Shown in pieces: positions 26,124 through 35,264 of a DNA stretch of 64,000 nucleotides. Both the position numbers and the translations under genes were made by a program. The number at the start of each line of letters is the position of its first letter. Within the stretch, counting starts at the first letter, position 1. Below the pieces are notes generated by a model, which was not told where the DNA came from, searched no databases, and worked only from the letters and a program-made list of their open reading frames with translations. Origin of the DNA: Solibacillus daqui (GTDB lineage Bacteria; Bacillota; Bacilli; Bacillales_A; Planococcaceae); contig NZ_CP114887.1 of NCBI RefSeq assembly GCF_028747805.1, positions 1,729,501 through 1,793,500 of the forward strand. Reading direction: 5' to 3'.

Positions 26124-26774
26124 GTGAAAAGAATAATAGGATGCTTGAGTCTTATGTTTATTCTCGTTGCTTGCTCAGATAATAATCGCGATAACTCTAC
26201 AAATAGTGATGATATAGATGAAGTAAACGCTTCGACGCAGATTCTGGAAGATAAAACCACTCAAATTGACAAACTAGAAAAGCAGATTGAGGAACTTCAA
26301 GCTGATTTGTATAATATTCAAACTGATTTTAACTTTAAGAAAGAGGAAGCAGATTACTATAAGCAATGGATTGATGACCTTATTAAAGGCTATAGTAACG
26401 CTCAATTAAAAGATTTAGCAATTAAGTTATGGGATTATGAATTGGAAATAAACGGAATAACTGTTCCGACAAACGGTATAGTTGAAATACATGAATCTAT
26501 CATTGAGATTTCTTTGATGGAAAGACAACCCGCCTACCTGGTATTACCAAATGAAATATTAATACAAGGACAAATAAATGGAAATTATACGGAGCACATC
26601 ACAATGAATTCTGAACCTACTGAAACATATTTCACTGATGGAACAGTTGTTACTGGAATCCATCATAAATTTGTAGATGTAAAGGAAGGCTCAACTAATT
26701 CATTTACTATTACTGAAGAATTAAAAAAACGACTTGGATTAGAGACTACTCAGATTACAATTAATAATCGATGA
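26124..26774 (+). CDS. Lipoprotein with coiled-coil segment
   Basis: The GTG start follows AGGGGTG. Signal peptide with lipobox LVACS gives a mature 199-aa protein. Residues about 40-85 form a heptad-rich coiled coil (ILEDKTTQIDKLEKQIEELQ). The C-terminal part is beta-rich with no motif I know. It overlaps the in-frame upstream extension of the peptidase gene, so both may be co-transcribed. Confidence 0.6.
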   Translation: MKRIIGCLSLMFILVACSDNNRDNSTNSDDIDEVNASTQILEDKTTQIDKLEKQIEELQADLYNIQTDFNFKKEEADYYKQWIDDLIKGYSNAQLKDLAIKLWDYELEINGITVPTNGIVEIHESIIEISLMERQPAYLVLPNEILIQGQINGNYTEHITMNSEPTETYFTDGTVVTGIHHKFVDVKEGSTNSFTITEELKKRLGLETTQITINNR

Positions 26775-26800
26775 ACATTTCATTTTCTACGGGGGTACTT

Positions 26801-27457
26801 ATGAAAACTCACTATTATTTAGGTTGGTTTAACGATTTTTTTCCTGAAAAACTAGGCAAGGTGTTACGGGAGGATATAGCTGATAGAAAATCACTCGCTA
26901 TGATTAGCTCGAATCCATTTTCATATGAAGCTGATGGTGCTACTGAACGCTTGTGGCTTGATCAGGCCGGCATTATGTTTGATGAATATCATTTAATTAA
27001 CTATCACGTACAGAAGGAAGATGCCCAAACCTTAATTCAAAATGCTTCAGTCATTTTCTTGTTGGGTGGGGATACTCTTAAACAAAATGAGTTTTTAATG
27101 GAATATGAATTGTCGGATGTGATTAAAAAAAGCGAAGCCGTTGTGATGGGGGCAAGCGCTGGAGCGATCAACATGTCCGCTAAATGGGTATGCTCGAAAA
27201 ACTTAGGCTATAATGTTGAAAAAAGCTCTGTTTACAATGGAATCGGCTTGAACGATTTTTCCGTCCTGTCTCACTTTGATCTTGAAAACAACATTGCTTT
27301 GGTTCAAGACGAACTGTCGGCCTTATCGGAAGAAATGATTATTTATGCTTCGAACAAAGATTGCGCAGTACGTGTAAAGGGAGACAAAATCGACATTATA
27401 GGCAATGTATTTTTAGTTTCCCACTCAAAGATTCAGAAATTGGATGAAACGCTTTAG
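26801..27457 (+). CDS. Peptidase E-like (S51) protein
   Basis: This 218-aa protein has the nucleophile motif VVMGASAGAINM (Ser near residue 117) and the preceding FLLGGDTLKQNEFL, as in alpha-aspartyl dipeptidase PepE and cyanophycinase relatives. The ATG at 26801 follows GGGGGT. An ATG at 26771 overlapping the lipoprotein stop is in frame but less well placed. Likely an intracellular dipeptidase. Confidence 0.72.
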   Translation: MKTHYYLGWFNDFFPEKLGKVLREDIADRKSLAMISSNPFSYEADGATERLWLDQAGIMFDEYHLINYHVQKEDAQTLIQNASVIFLLGGDTLKQNEFLMEYELSDVIKKSEAVVMGASAGAINMSAKWVCSKNLGYNVEKSSVYNGIGLNDFSVLSHFDLENNIALVQDELSALSEEMIIYASNKDCAVRVKGDKIDIIGNVFLVSHSKIQKLDETL

Positions 27458-27541
27458 TTGTGGGAAATGGCAATGGCATAACTGAATTTAATCTTTATGC
27501 AAAATTTCTCCTTGAAAAAGATTTCCTATTTTATTTGAAAA

Positions 27542-27573
27542 AAGCGATGTGAACAACAAGATTCACATCGCTT
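27542..27573 (-). terminator. Intrinsic terminator for the nitroreductase gene
   Basis: AAGCGATGTGAA (27542-27553) pairs with TTCACATCGCTT (27562-27573). On the minus strand it is followed by TTTTTT. Confidence 0.8.
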
Positions 27574-27582
27574 ACAGCAATC

Positions 27583-28146
27583 TTATTTAAATGAACCTTC
27601 GAATACGATTTCTTCTAATGGACGGCGACCAGATGGTGTTTCACGTTGTTGTAGCTCAGGAGATAGCATTTCTTTGTCTCCTTTATAGCCGATTGCAATA
27701 GCTAAGTGAACATCAAAAGTTTCTGGAATGTTAAATGCTTCTTTTGCTACGTCTTTATAAATGCCGCTCATTGGGTGAGTGACTAAGCCCTCATTAGCAG
27801 CTTGTAATGATAAGAAGCCCCAAGCTGTTCCTGCGTCAAATTCATGAGAGCCCTTTGTATTATCAGATACAACTAAAACAAGTACAGGTGCATTTTTTGC
27901 CCAAACTAAATTACCTTCCATTAATACAGGATGGAACTTCGCTAAATCCTCTTCCGTTTTCGCAACGATGAAGCGCCAAGGCTGGTTATTACCAGAAGAT
28001 GGGGCCCAGCGAGCTGCTTCAAAAAGACGGTTTAATACTTCCTCTGCTACCGGTGTGTCTGCGTATGCACGTGGTGACCAACGATTTAAAAATACGTCGG
28101 CAATGTCATGCTCCGCTGTACGAAATTCTTTTGCTTGAAATGTCAT
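27583..28146 (-). CDS. Nitroreductase family flavoprotein
   Basis: This 187-aa protein has N-terminal NRWSPRAYADTPV and EAARWAPSSGNNQPWRFIVAK (FMN phosphate contacts), plus GTAWGFLSLQAANEGL and AIGYKGD in the C-terminal half. It reduces nitro or quinone compounds with NAD(P)H using FMN. The start at 28146 is set by AGGAGG; the longer ORF to 28215 is not supported. Confidence 0.82.
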   Translation of the reverse strand: MTFQAKEFRTAEHDIADVFLNRWSPRAYADTPVAEEVLNRLFEAARWAPSSGNNQPWRFIVAKTEEDLAKFHPVLMEGNLVWAKNAPVLVLVVSDNTKGSHEFDAGTAWGFLSLQAANEGLVTHPMSGIYKDVAKEAFNIPETFDVHLAIAIGYKGDKEMLSPELQQRETPSGRRPLEEIVFEGSFK

Positions 28147-28463
28147 ATGAAAATCCTCCTCATTGTATGTAAGTAATACAATACTTATTTTGATATAGTT
28201 ACTTACTTTTTGCAAATAATATGATTACATAAAGTAAGTAGATAATTTATGGTTAGTGGAATATGCTGATTAATTCTTGCATATTTTTTCAAAAGGAAAT
28301 AATTATATAAAAAATTATTTGATTACGGGCTTACTGTTAATAGTTGTATTTCGCAGTCGAAGTAATTCATTACCTTCAGATGACCCAGTTTTTCATTTTC
28401 GTAATTGACCGATTTTAAGAAAGTGAAAACACAATTACTGTCTAAGAATTTTGGACAAATCAC

Positions 28464-28492
28464 TTGACTAAATACCTATAGGGGTATATGTT
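28464..28492 (+). promoter_or_regulatory. Promoter with CsoR/CstR-like operator
   Basis: TTGACT (28464-28469) and a weak TATGTT (28487-28492), 17 nt apart, flank ATACC-TATA-GGGGTAT (28472-28487). This is close to the TACCCC-N4-GGGGTA type bound by CsoR-family copper or persulfide repressors. The nearest intact downstream gene is thioredoxin. Confidence 0.45.
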
Positions 28493-28595
28493 AATGGTGT
28501 AAGTTGCTTATAAAAAAACACGTAATGTTTGGAGAGTTTTAGTGGAAAATCATCATGTACTCCAATAGTTGGTCAATTGGACATACTGGACAAGG

Positions 28596-28673
28596 CTATC
28601 AAGTAATGTCGATCTCCATTACGAGACTGTTAGCCGCAGTCTGAAAAAAATGGTGCAAATGTGCGCTAAGTAA
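28596..28673 (+). pseudogene. Remnant of a Crp/Fnr-family regulator (HTH only)
   Basis: The frame reads LSSNVDLHYETVSRSLKKMV then MCAK and a stop. ETVSRxLKK is the recognition-helix pattern of Crp/Fnr proteins. No effector domain is present upstream, so only the 3' end of the gene survives. Confidence 0.45.
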
Positions 28674-28734
28674 GAGAGCAAATATTACACCATTTAGTAT
28701 GAATTAATTATAAAATTTTTAGGAGGCTATACGT

Positions 28735-29049
28735 ATGGCTATTGTACATGCAACAGATCAAACATTTGAAAAAGAAATTTTAGAGGGAGTTGTGTTAGTC
28801 GATTTTTGGGCAGCTTGGTGTGGCCCATGTAAAATGATTGCCCCAGTCCTTGAGGAAGTAGATGCAGAAATCGGTCATGAAGTAAAAATCGTAAAAGTAG
28901 ATGTGGATGAAAACCAGGTGACAGCTGCACAGTATGAGATTATGTCGATTCCATCCTTACTATTATTTGTAGACGGAGAAGTAAAGGCAAAAACAGCTGG
29001 CTTCATGCCGAAAGAACTGTTAATCGAGTTCATTAGCGACAACAAATAA
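28735..29049 (+). CDS. trxA: Thioredoxin
   Basis: This 104-aa thioredoxin has active site WAAWCGPCKM (residues 28-37), cis-Pro in SIPSLLLF and the full alpha/beta fold length. It reduces cytosolic disulfides. AGGAGG precedes the ATG. It may be a second thioredoxin, given the CsoR/CstR-like operator upstream. A weak hairpin GGTCGTAT/ATACGACC (29060-29084) follows. Confidence 0.88.
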   Translation: MAIVHATDQTFEKEILEGVVLVDFWAAWCGPCKMIAPVLEEVDAEIGHEVKIVKVDVDENQVTAAQYEIMSIPSLLLFVDGEVKAKTAGFMPKELLIEFISDNK

Positions 29050-29095
29050 AGGTGTGAAAGGTCGTATGCATTTTGTATACGACCATTTGCCTTTT

Positions 29096-29176
29096 TAGTG
29101 GATAAGAAAGTATAAGATTTTCAAATTAATTCACATAAGAAAAGACAGTAATTTGCGCTATTATGTGTTTTTCTAA
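29096..29176 (+). repeat. Dispersed hairpin repeat, copy 1
   Basis: It begins TAGTGGATAAGA and ends TTTTTCTAA. It contains CATAAGAAAAG, TTTGCGCTATT and ATGTG in the same order as 35429-35518. AGAAAAGACA can pair with TGTGTTTTTCT. It lies between trxA and a methyltransferase gene. Confidence 0.65.
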
Positions 29177-29203
29177 TTTTCGATATCGAAAGGAATGTTC
29201 AAA

Positions 29204-29803
29204 ATGAACCAATGGGATGAAAAATTCAAATCAGATACGTATTATTATGGGACAAAACCGAATACGTTTTTAGAACAACAAGAGAAGATCTTCGGGCAAG
29301 CGAAAATGATTGCGTGTTATGCAGAAGGTGAAGGAAGGAATGCGGTATTTTTAGCAACAAAGGGGCATGATGTTACTGCATTTGATTACGCACAGGAAGG
29401 GTTACAGAAAACGATAACATTAGCGAAGTCACAGAAAGTACATGTAATAACAGAATTAAAAGATTTAATTAAAGACCCTTTTGAAGTGGGGCGCTATGAC
29501 GGAGCGGTCATGATCTTTGGTCATTTTTCAAAAGTCGATCAATACGAAGTGTTAGATAAAATTGTTGGTTCATTAAAAGCGGATGGCATCTTTTTAATGG
29601 AAGTGTATGAAGATGCACAATTGCAATATCAAACTGGTGGACCAAAGGAAATCGACTATTTATATAACGAATCGGAGTTATACAATTGGGCAAACAAACA
29701 TGACGTACTTCATTTCGCATGTGTAGAAGTAGACCGAGTAGAAGGAATTGGTCATAACGGGAGAAGTAAAGTGCTTCAATTGATAATGAAGAAAAAAATA
29801 TAA
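29204..29803 (+). CDS. Class I SAM-dependent methyltransferase
   Basis: This 199-aa protein has a shortened motif I (ACYAEGEGRNAVFLATKGHDVTAFD) as in TehB/tellurite-resistance and related small methyltransferases. It is followed by DGAVMIFGHF and a late LMEVYEDAQ strand. The start at 29204 sits 9 nt after AAAGGA. Acceptor unknown. Confidence 0.7.
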   Translation: MNQWDEKFKSDTYYYGTKPNTFLEQQEKIFGQAKMIACYAEGEGRNAVFLATKGHDVTAFDYAQEGLQKTITLAKSQKVHVITELKDLIKDPFEVGRYDGAVMIFGHFSKVDQYEVLDKIVGSLKADGIFLMEVYEDAQLQYQTGGPKEIDYLYNESELYNWANKHDVLHFACVEVDRVEGIGHNGRSKVLQLIMKKKI

Positions 29804-29843
29804 AGTGATGAAATGTCTTTTCGTTACTGAGTCAGGACATAAG

Positions 29844-29884
29844 AAAAAGTGAAATCGTTGACTGCGATTTCACTTTTTTTTTTA
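29844..29884 (+). terminator. Bidirectional intrinsic terminator
   Basis: AAAAAGTGAAATCG pairs with CGATTTCACTTTTT and is followed by a long T-run. It separates the methyltransferase from the convergent cydC. Confidence 0.85.
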
Positions 29885-29929
29885 TTATAGAACTGTAATG
29901 AAATGAAAATAGGAAGCCATCTGACGAAT

Positions 29930-31594
29930 TCATTTTTTGTGATACATCGAATAGTATAACCCTTGCTTAGCTAATAATTGCTCTTCGGTACCAGATTCTA
30001 TAATTTGTCCTTGCTGCATGACATAAATGCAATCAAATTGGTCTAGATTTGATAGTTTATGTGTAACCATAATGAGCGTTTTATTATTTGCTTCGTTCAT
30101 AAGCGTGTTAAATAAGGATTGCTCTGTTTGTATATCCAAGCTTGTAAATGGCTCGTCTATAATCCATAAATCACTTTCTTTTAAAAGAAGGCGAGCAAAG
30201 GCTAAACGCTGCTTTTCACCACCAGAGAGATTGCCGCCTTTTTCGAAGATTGGATCTTCTAAATTTTTTGCTAGGCAGGCTTTAGTAAGTGCCTGCTGTA
30301 ATGTAATGTCTGCTGCTTTAGGATTAGCAAACAGTAAATTACTTTTAATCGTGCCAGAGAAAAAATGATTGTGCTGTAACATCGTACTAATATGCTCGTA
30401 TAGAGAAGAGATACGAATGCAATCGATGTCATCATCTCCAATAAAGAATTCCCCCTGATTTCTTATAAATTCCTTCATGAAAAGCTGCAACAGTGTAGAT
30501 TTACCAGAGCCACTCGGACCGATAATCGCCACTTTCTCACCCGCACGAATGTCCATTGTAATATTTTCAATGGCTAATCGTGTAGCTGAAGGATACTGAT
30601 AGGATACATTCCTTAACTGAATGGATTGCTTTAAATCATTTAAATCTATTGAGCCATCTGTTACTTTTTTCGAGGTAATCTCTTCAAGTTGATCAATCGC
30701 TTTTTTCGTATGTTTTGCAAAAATAGGCACCATTGAAAGTGGTACAGCGGATTCGAAAACGGTTAACGATACGAGCACAATCATTGCTAAATACACACCT
30801 TCTAATTGCCCAATCGTAGTAAGGTAAGCACCGACAAAAACAACACTAAAGCCTGTAAGTAGGGCAATGAGCTGGTTCCATAAATAAGAAGTTTGTTCTC
30901 GGTCGAGCTCTTTTCTACGATTTGAGGCGTAGCTTATGTGTAATTTTGATAACGTCTTTTTACTCGCATGTAATTGATTATGAAGAAGCAGATCTCGATA
31001 ACCATAAAAATATTCCGTTGCGTTGACAGTTAACTGCTTTTTTTCAGCAGTTGCTGTATGAAATGGACGACGATACAAAGCAAATGGAATGACAATACTT
31101 GTTAACACTATTCCAATTAGTAAAATGAAGGCAATCCATGGCGAAAAGAATAATGTAAATAAAATCGTTGCTAAAAATACAAGTAACGCAATGAAAGGTG
31201 GATACAGTACACGTAAAAAGAAGTTTTGCAGCATTTCAACATCACTTGTAATACGTGCCAGCAAATCGCCACTTTTATAGTGATTGAGTACATGTGCTTG
31301 CGGCAATAGTTTTTTGAAAAAATCCAGTCGCAAAATACTAATAAATTGAAACGTCACGCGGTGTGAAATATAGCGTTCAGCGTATTTACTCGCGGATTTT
31401 GTTACACCAAATAATTTTAAAAAGGCAGTTAAAATTAAGATGATGTAAAAGGGTGGCATAAGGGCTGCCTTTGAAATTAGTAGACCACTTTGCGCAAAGA
31501 GGGCAACCGCAGTTAAACCGCTCACTGTACCAGCTAATAAGGCAAGGAGCACATTTTTTTTATCAGTCCATATCATCTGTAATAACTGTTGCAT
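29930..31594 (-). CDS. cydC: Thiol exporter ABC subunit CydC
   Basis: This 554-aa fused membrane-ATPase half transporter has about six TMs in residues 1-300. It has Walker A GPSGSGKSTLL, signature LSGGEKQR, Walker B LWIIDEP and H-loop VTHK. With CydD it exports reduced thiols and is needed for cytochrome bd assembly. GGAGGG lies 7 nt before the ATG at 31594. The gene overlaps cydD by 32 bp. It is divergent from the sensor kinase and near cydABS. Confidence 0.88.
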   Translation of the reverse strand: MQQLLQMIWTDKKNVLLALLAGTVSGLTAVALFAQSGLLISKAALMPPFYIILILTAFLKLFGVTKSASKYAERYISHRVTFQFISILRLDFFKKLLPQAHVLNHYKSGDLLARITSDVEMLQNFFLRVLYPPFIALLVFLATILFTLFFSPWIAFILLIGIVLTSIVIPFALYRRPFHTATAEKKQLTVNATEYFYGYRDLLLHNQLHASKKTLSKLHISYASNRRKELDREQTSYLWNQLIALLTGFSVVFVGAYLTTIGQLEGVYLAMIVLVSLTVFESAVPLSMVPIFAKHTKKAIDQLEEITSKKVTDGSIDLNDLKQSIQLRNVSYQYPSATRLAIENITMDIRAGEKVAIIGPSGSGKSTLLQLFMKEFIRNQGEFFIGDDDIDCIRISSLYEHISTMLQHNHFFSGTIKSNLLFANPKAADITLQQALTKACLAKNLEDPIFEKGGNLSGGEKQRLAFARLLLKESDLWIIDEPFTSLDIQTEQSLFNTLMNEANNKTLIMVTHKLSNLDQFDCIYVMQQGQIIESGTEEQLLAKQGLYYSMYHKK

Positions 31595-33293
31595 GATTAA
31601 GCCCTCCTTTACGTAGGTTTTCATAAAATGGATGATTTTTTAAGGATTTCGGTGTTCCAGATGCTGTGATGTTGCCATCTTCTACAATATGAATAACATT
31701 TGCGAAACGTATGCTTTCATATTGATGAGCAGCGATAATAACCGTAGCAGTTTCACGTAATACACATATCGACTGCATTAATAATCTTTCAGTGATCACA
31801 TCTAATCCCGCAGTTGGCTCATCAAAAAATACGATAGCAGGCTTTTTCACAAATGCTCGTGCAATCGCTACTCGTTGTTTTTCACCGCCTGATAAGCCAA
31901 GTCCACCTTCTCCAATTAGAGTTTCGAGACCCGTTGGTAATTGATTTAGCCAGTCGAGTAAGTGTGCCTTTTGTAGCGCTTCATATATTTCTTCGTCAGG
32001 CAGCTCAGGTCCCATACAAATATTTTCTTTTAATGTACCTGCAAAAATATAAGGATGCTGCGAAATATAACTTGTTTGTGCATACCAATCTTCAGCCCGA
32101 TATGAACTACGTGGTGCGTCATTTAATAGCAGTGTGCCGCCATCTAGTTCAGTTAAGCTCGCTAGCATATTTAAAATTGATGTTTTCCCTTGACCTGTTT
32201 GTCCGATAAATGCGACCGTTTGCCCAGGGTGAATTGTCAAAGATAAAGGACCAATCACTGGACCATGTGAATAACTAAAGCGCGCATCGTGCAATGAGAT
32301 TGTAGGTTGAATAGCTAAGGGAGCTGTACCCCATTTAACCGGCTTTTCGGGTTGTGTTAGCTGTTCCTCAATTAATGCTGCTGCCCCTAGACTACCTCGA
32401 CCAGTGTGAAATGCAGCGCCCAATTCTTTTAACGAATTATAGTACTCAGGTGCCAGTGTCAAAATAAAAAAAGCAGGTGCAAAAGTGAGTGTTTTAAAAA
32501 CAATCATTTGGAAGCCTATTTCGAGTGCAACGAGTCCGATGCCAAGTGTGGCAATTAATTCAATAAAGAGCGTAGAAGCAAAAGCTATTTTTAAGACACT
32601 TAGCGTCCGTGACATAAAGCCCGCGTTACTGTCAGCTAATATTTGCTCCTGCTGTTTACTTTGACCAAATAATCGAATCGTTTGCAAGCCTTGTAGTAAA
32701 TCTAAAAATTTTCCGGAAAAGCGATTCAATGCATCTAATTGTTCTTCCGATTTTTTCTTAGTTTGTATCCCGATGATGATGTAAGTGATTGGAACAAATG
32801 GAGCGGTAATCAACATAATCCAACCGCTATTTGGATGAACGATAAAGATCGTAATTAATATCATGATTGGTACGATAATTGTTTTAATCACTTGAGGGAT
32901 ATATTCTCTGTAATAACTTTCAAGCTGGTCCACTGTATCAATTAAAAGCGTTACTTTTTCGCCGGTTTGAGAGGCGACGTGCTTTTCCATTGCTGTGAGA
33001 GACCAATGTTCGAATAATTTCTCTCGAATCGATTGTTTCACGCCTTCCGCTAAGAGCCCCCCAATTCTTCCCATTGTAAACTGCGCTACCAATCTTACAA
33101 TAATCGCTAAAAGAAAGTATGCGAAGAACATATATGTCTGTGAAAAATCACCTTTTTCGATAAAAACATGGTTCACGATTTTTACGATGCTCATTCCTTG
33201 TAAAACAATGCTGCCCCCAATAAGAAATGAGAGAGAAATTAATATAAATAATTTAGATTTTTCTGCATGTATGAAATGCTGTAAAAACTGCAT
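31563..33293 (-). CDS. cydD: Thiol exporter ABC subunit CydD
   Basis: This 576-aa partner of CydC has an N-terminal TM domain (1-310) and an ATPase domain with Walker A GQTGQGKTS, signature LSGGEKQR, Walker B IVFFDEP and AAHQYE. GAAAGGAG precedes the ATG. It is the first gene of cydDC. Its promoter region carries the 14-bp motif also found before cydA. Confidence 0.88.
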   Translation of the reverse strand: MQFLQHFIHAEKSKLFILISLSFLIGGSIVLQGMSIVKIVNHVFIEKGDFSQTYMFFAYFLLAIIVRLVAQFTMGRIGGLLAEGVKQSIREKLFEHWSLTAMEKHVASQTGEKVTLLIDTVDQLESYYREYIPQVIKTIIVPIMILITIFIVHPNSGWIMLITAPFVPITYIIIGIQTKKKSEEQLDALNRFSGKFLDLLQGLQTIRLFGQSKQQEQILADSNAGFMSRTLSVLKIAFASTLFIELIATLGIGLVALEIGFQMIVFKTLTFAPAFFILTLAPEYYNSLKELGAAFHTGRGSLGAAALIEEQLTQPEKPVKWGTAPLAIQPTISLHDARFSYSHGPVIGPLSLTIHPGQTVAFIGQTGQGKTSILNMLASLTELDGGTLLLNDAPRSSYRAEDWYAQTSYISQHPYIFAGTLKENICMGPELPDEEIYEALQKAHLLDWLNQLPTGLETLIGEGGLGLSGGEKQRVAIARAFVKKPAIVFFDEPTAGLDVITERLLMQSICVLRETATVIIAAHQYESIRFANVIHIVEDGNITASGTPKSLKNHPFYENLRKGGLNHATVITDDMD

Positions 33294-33344
33294 ATCATCA
33301 TCTCCTTTCTTATATAATAGGCTATTTTTTCTAAAAGAAAACTA

Positions 33345-33389
33345 GGGGTTTTCCACTAAAAACGTTTGATTTGATTAGCGGAAACCCCC
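33345..33389. promoter_or_regulatory. Paired cyd motif between cydD and the sensor kinase
   Basis: GGGGTTTTCCACTA (33345-33358) faces TAGCGGAAACCCCC (33376-33389) as an imperfect 14-bp inverted repeat. The same element, TAGTGGTAAACCCC, occurs before cydA. A TATAAT (33392-33397) directly follows on the plus strand, a likely -10 for the two-component genes. Confidence 0.6.
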
Positions 33390-33515
33390 TTTATAATTTA
33401 TTTTTGCTTTATTTATGATAAGTTTGAACAATTCAGAGACATTTTCATAATGCAGGCAGTATTGTTTAAAAAAGAAGCTATAAGAAGGATAATAAATAAA
33501 GAGGAGGAGATTGAC

Positions 33516-34550
33516 ATGACATCTCGTTCACCAATTGATTATTTAAAAGATATTTATGAACACATTCAAGATGGCATTATTATAATGAAAACGAATCGAA
33601 AAATTATGATGATGAATCCAGCAGCCAAAAAATTAACAGGCTGGAAAATCGGTGACACTGTGCCGTTCTGTACATTTTGTATGGAAAGACAAAAAGAAGA
33701 GGGCGAGCCTACCTGTTATTTGATAGCAAATAGTGAAGTTCCTTCTTTTCTATCTCAAATGCCTACATATCACGGCATGAAAATTGACGTAGAAATGAGT
33801 ACGGCTGCCATTTATTCGAATGATGAAACAGGTGAGACAGAATACTTACTTGTACTGCGTGATCAGGAGACATTTAAAAAGGCACAAGAGGTAGAAACAA
33901 CCAAAAAAATGATCCGAGCCTTAATAGAAGCTAAAGAATCTGAGCATAAGCGTCTTGCTCAAGAACTACATGACGGGGTCGGACAATCATTATTCACCGT
34001 TTCAGTGGCCTTACAAGCCGTTGATTCATTTATAAAAGATAATGACAAACTAAATCAATATATTAAAGAGGTACAGCAGGAACTTCAAAAAGCGATGGAT
34101 GATGTTAATGCCTATTCGCATCAATTACGTCCACACAGCCTAGATCAATTAGGTTTAGAACCGACGATTCGGATGATGATTGAAAACATTATGAAAAATC
34201 TACCTTCGATTTCAATAGAGCTTTCAACAAAAGGCTTAGATCGTTGTGATCCGGTTGTAGAAATCAATTTATATCGAGTTATTCAAGAAGCTCTGCATAA
34301 CGTAGTAAAATATGCAAATGCCAATAAGGTTCAGATTCGCATTGTAAAGGATAAAACGCATATTTATATGAATATTCGGGATAACGGCAATGGATTTAAT
34401 CGAGAAAATATACAAAGTGAGGGCTTAGGATTGAAGCATATGGAGGAACGCATTGATTTACTAAATGGAAAGTTCGACATTGATTCAACGATAGGAAATG
34501 GTACATCGATTGACGTCGTTGTACCTAGTTGGAGATCGGAGCATGATTAA
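33516..34550 (+). CDS. NarL-type sensor histidine kinase with Cys-containing PAS domain (NreB/AirS-like)
   Basis: This 344-aa soluble kinase has PAS at residues 5-120 with a Cys cluster (FCTFCMERQKEEGEPTCYL). HisKA_3 has H-box RLAQELHDGVGQSL and HATPase has DNGNGFN and EGLGLKHMEER. No TM is present. NreB and AirS kinases sense oxygen through a Cys-ligated Fe-S cluster. Only three Cys are clustered here, so the ligand set is uncertain. GAGGAGGAG precedes the ATG at 33516; the longer ORF is not supported. It lies between cydDC and cydABS, so respiratory control is likely. Confidence 0.75.
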   Translation: MTSRSPIDYLKDIYEHIQDGIIIMKTNRKIMMMNPAAKKLTGWKIGDTVPFCTFCMERQKEEGEPTCYLIANSEVPSFLSQMPTYHGMKIDVEMSTAAIYSNDETGETEYLLVLRDQETFKKAQEVETTKKMIRALIEAKESEHKRLAQELHDGVGQSLFTVSVALQAVDSFIKDNDKLNQYIKEVQQELQKAMDDVNAYSHQLRPHSLDQLGLEPTIRMMIENIMKNLPSISIELSTKGLDRCDPVVEINLYRVIQEALHNVVKYANANKVQIRIVKDKTHIYMNIRDNGNGFNRENIQSEGLGLKHMEERIDLLNGKFDIDSTIGNGTSIDVVVPSWRSEHD

Positions 34551-35178
34551 CGTTTTATTAGTAGATGATCATATTCTCATTCGTAAAGGCATTGCTTTAT
34601 TATTAGAAAATCAGGGTGATATTTCTGTAGTAGGAGAAGCGAATGACGGTGAGGAGGCCATCCAATTAGCGTACCAAAAGAACCCAGATGTAATATTAAT
34701 GGACATTTCGATTCCAAATGGAATTGATGGTTTTACAGCAACAAAGGAAATTAAAAAGAATCTCCCTCATATAAAAATCATTTTTTTAACAATGCATAAT
34801 GAAGTTGCTTTTATCCAACAAGCAATCGAAGTTGAAGCTGATGGCTATATTTTGAAAAATAGCCAAGGTGGCATTATGTATGAGGCAATTCAAGCAGTGA
34901 TTCATAACAAAACCTATTTCGAAGTTGGATTACCGCCTGAACAAATTGAAAAATTATTTAAAAATAAAGGAAAGCAAAAAAGTGATGTACTTTCTACACG
35001 GGAACAAGAAATTGTACGCCTAACAATTTTAGGCTATACCAATGTACAAATTGCGGAAAAGCTATTTATTAGCTCTAAAACCGTAGAAAGTCACAAGTCT
35101 AACATTATGCAAAAATTAAAAGTCAAATCTAAGGCAGAAATAATTCAATATGGCATAGCGAATGGCTATATCAAATAA
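34543..35178 (+). CDS. NarL/FixJ response regulator
   Basis: This 211-aa protein has a receiver domain with DDH and phospho-acceptor in VILMDISIP (about residue 54), and Lys in ILKNS. The C-terminal LuxR-type HTH is STREQEIVRLTILGYTNVQIAEKLFISSKTVESHKSNIMQKL. It overlaps the kinase gene by 8 bp. It resembles NreC/AirR and is the best candidate to bind the motif repeated around cydD and cydA. Confidence 0.8.
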   Translation: MINVLLVDDHILIRKGIALLLENQGDISVVGEANDGEEAIQLAYQKNPDVILMDISIPNGIDGFTATKEIKKNLPHIKIIFLTMHNEVAFIQQAIEVEADGYILKNSQGGIMYEAIQAVIHNKTYFEVGLPPEQIEKLFKNKGKQKSDVLSTREQEIVRLTILGYTNVQIAEKLFISSKTVESHKSNIMQKLKVKSKAEIIQYGIANGYIK

Positions 35179-35187
35179 TATAGATGA

Positions 35188-35225
35188 AGCTCAATACCTA
35201 CTAAGTGGTGTTGGGCTTTTTTTTA
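35188..35225 (+). terminator. Intrinsic terminator after the response regulator
   Basis: AGCTCAATACC (35188-35198) pairs with GGTGTTGGGCT (35207-35217, with G-U pairs), then eight T. Confidence 0.75.
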
Positions 35226-35264
35226 TAGTTTTGTCCACAATCTGCTCAAATTTTTAAGCAGTTA

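Larger units (their letters stand above)
28216..28734. other. 519-bp non-coding stretch with operator-like site and gene fossil
   Basis: There is no intact gene. It contains a TTGACT promoter with a CsoR/CstR-like palindrome (28464-28492), a Crp/Fnr helix-turn-helix scrap (28596-28673) and the AGGAGG site of trxA. The first 200 bp show nothing I can name. Confidence 0.5.
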
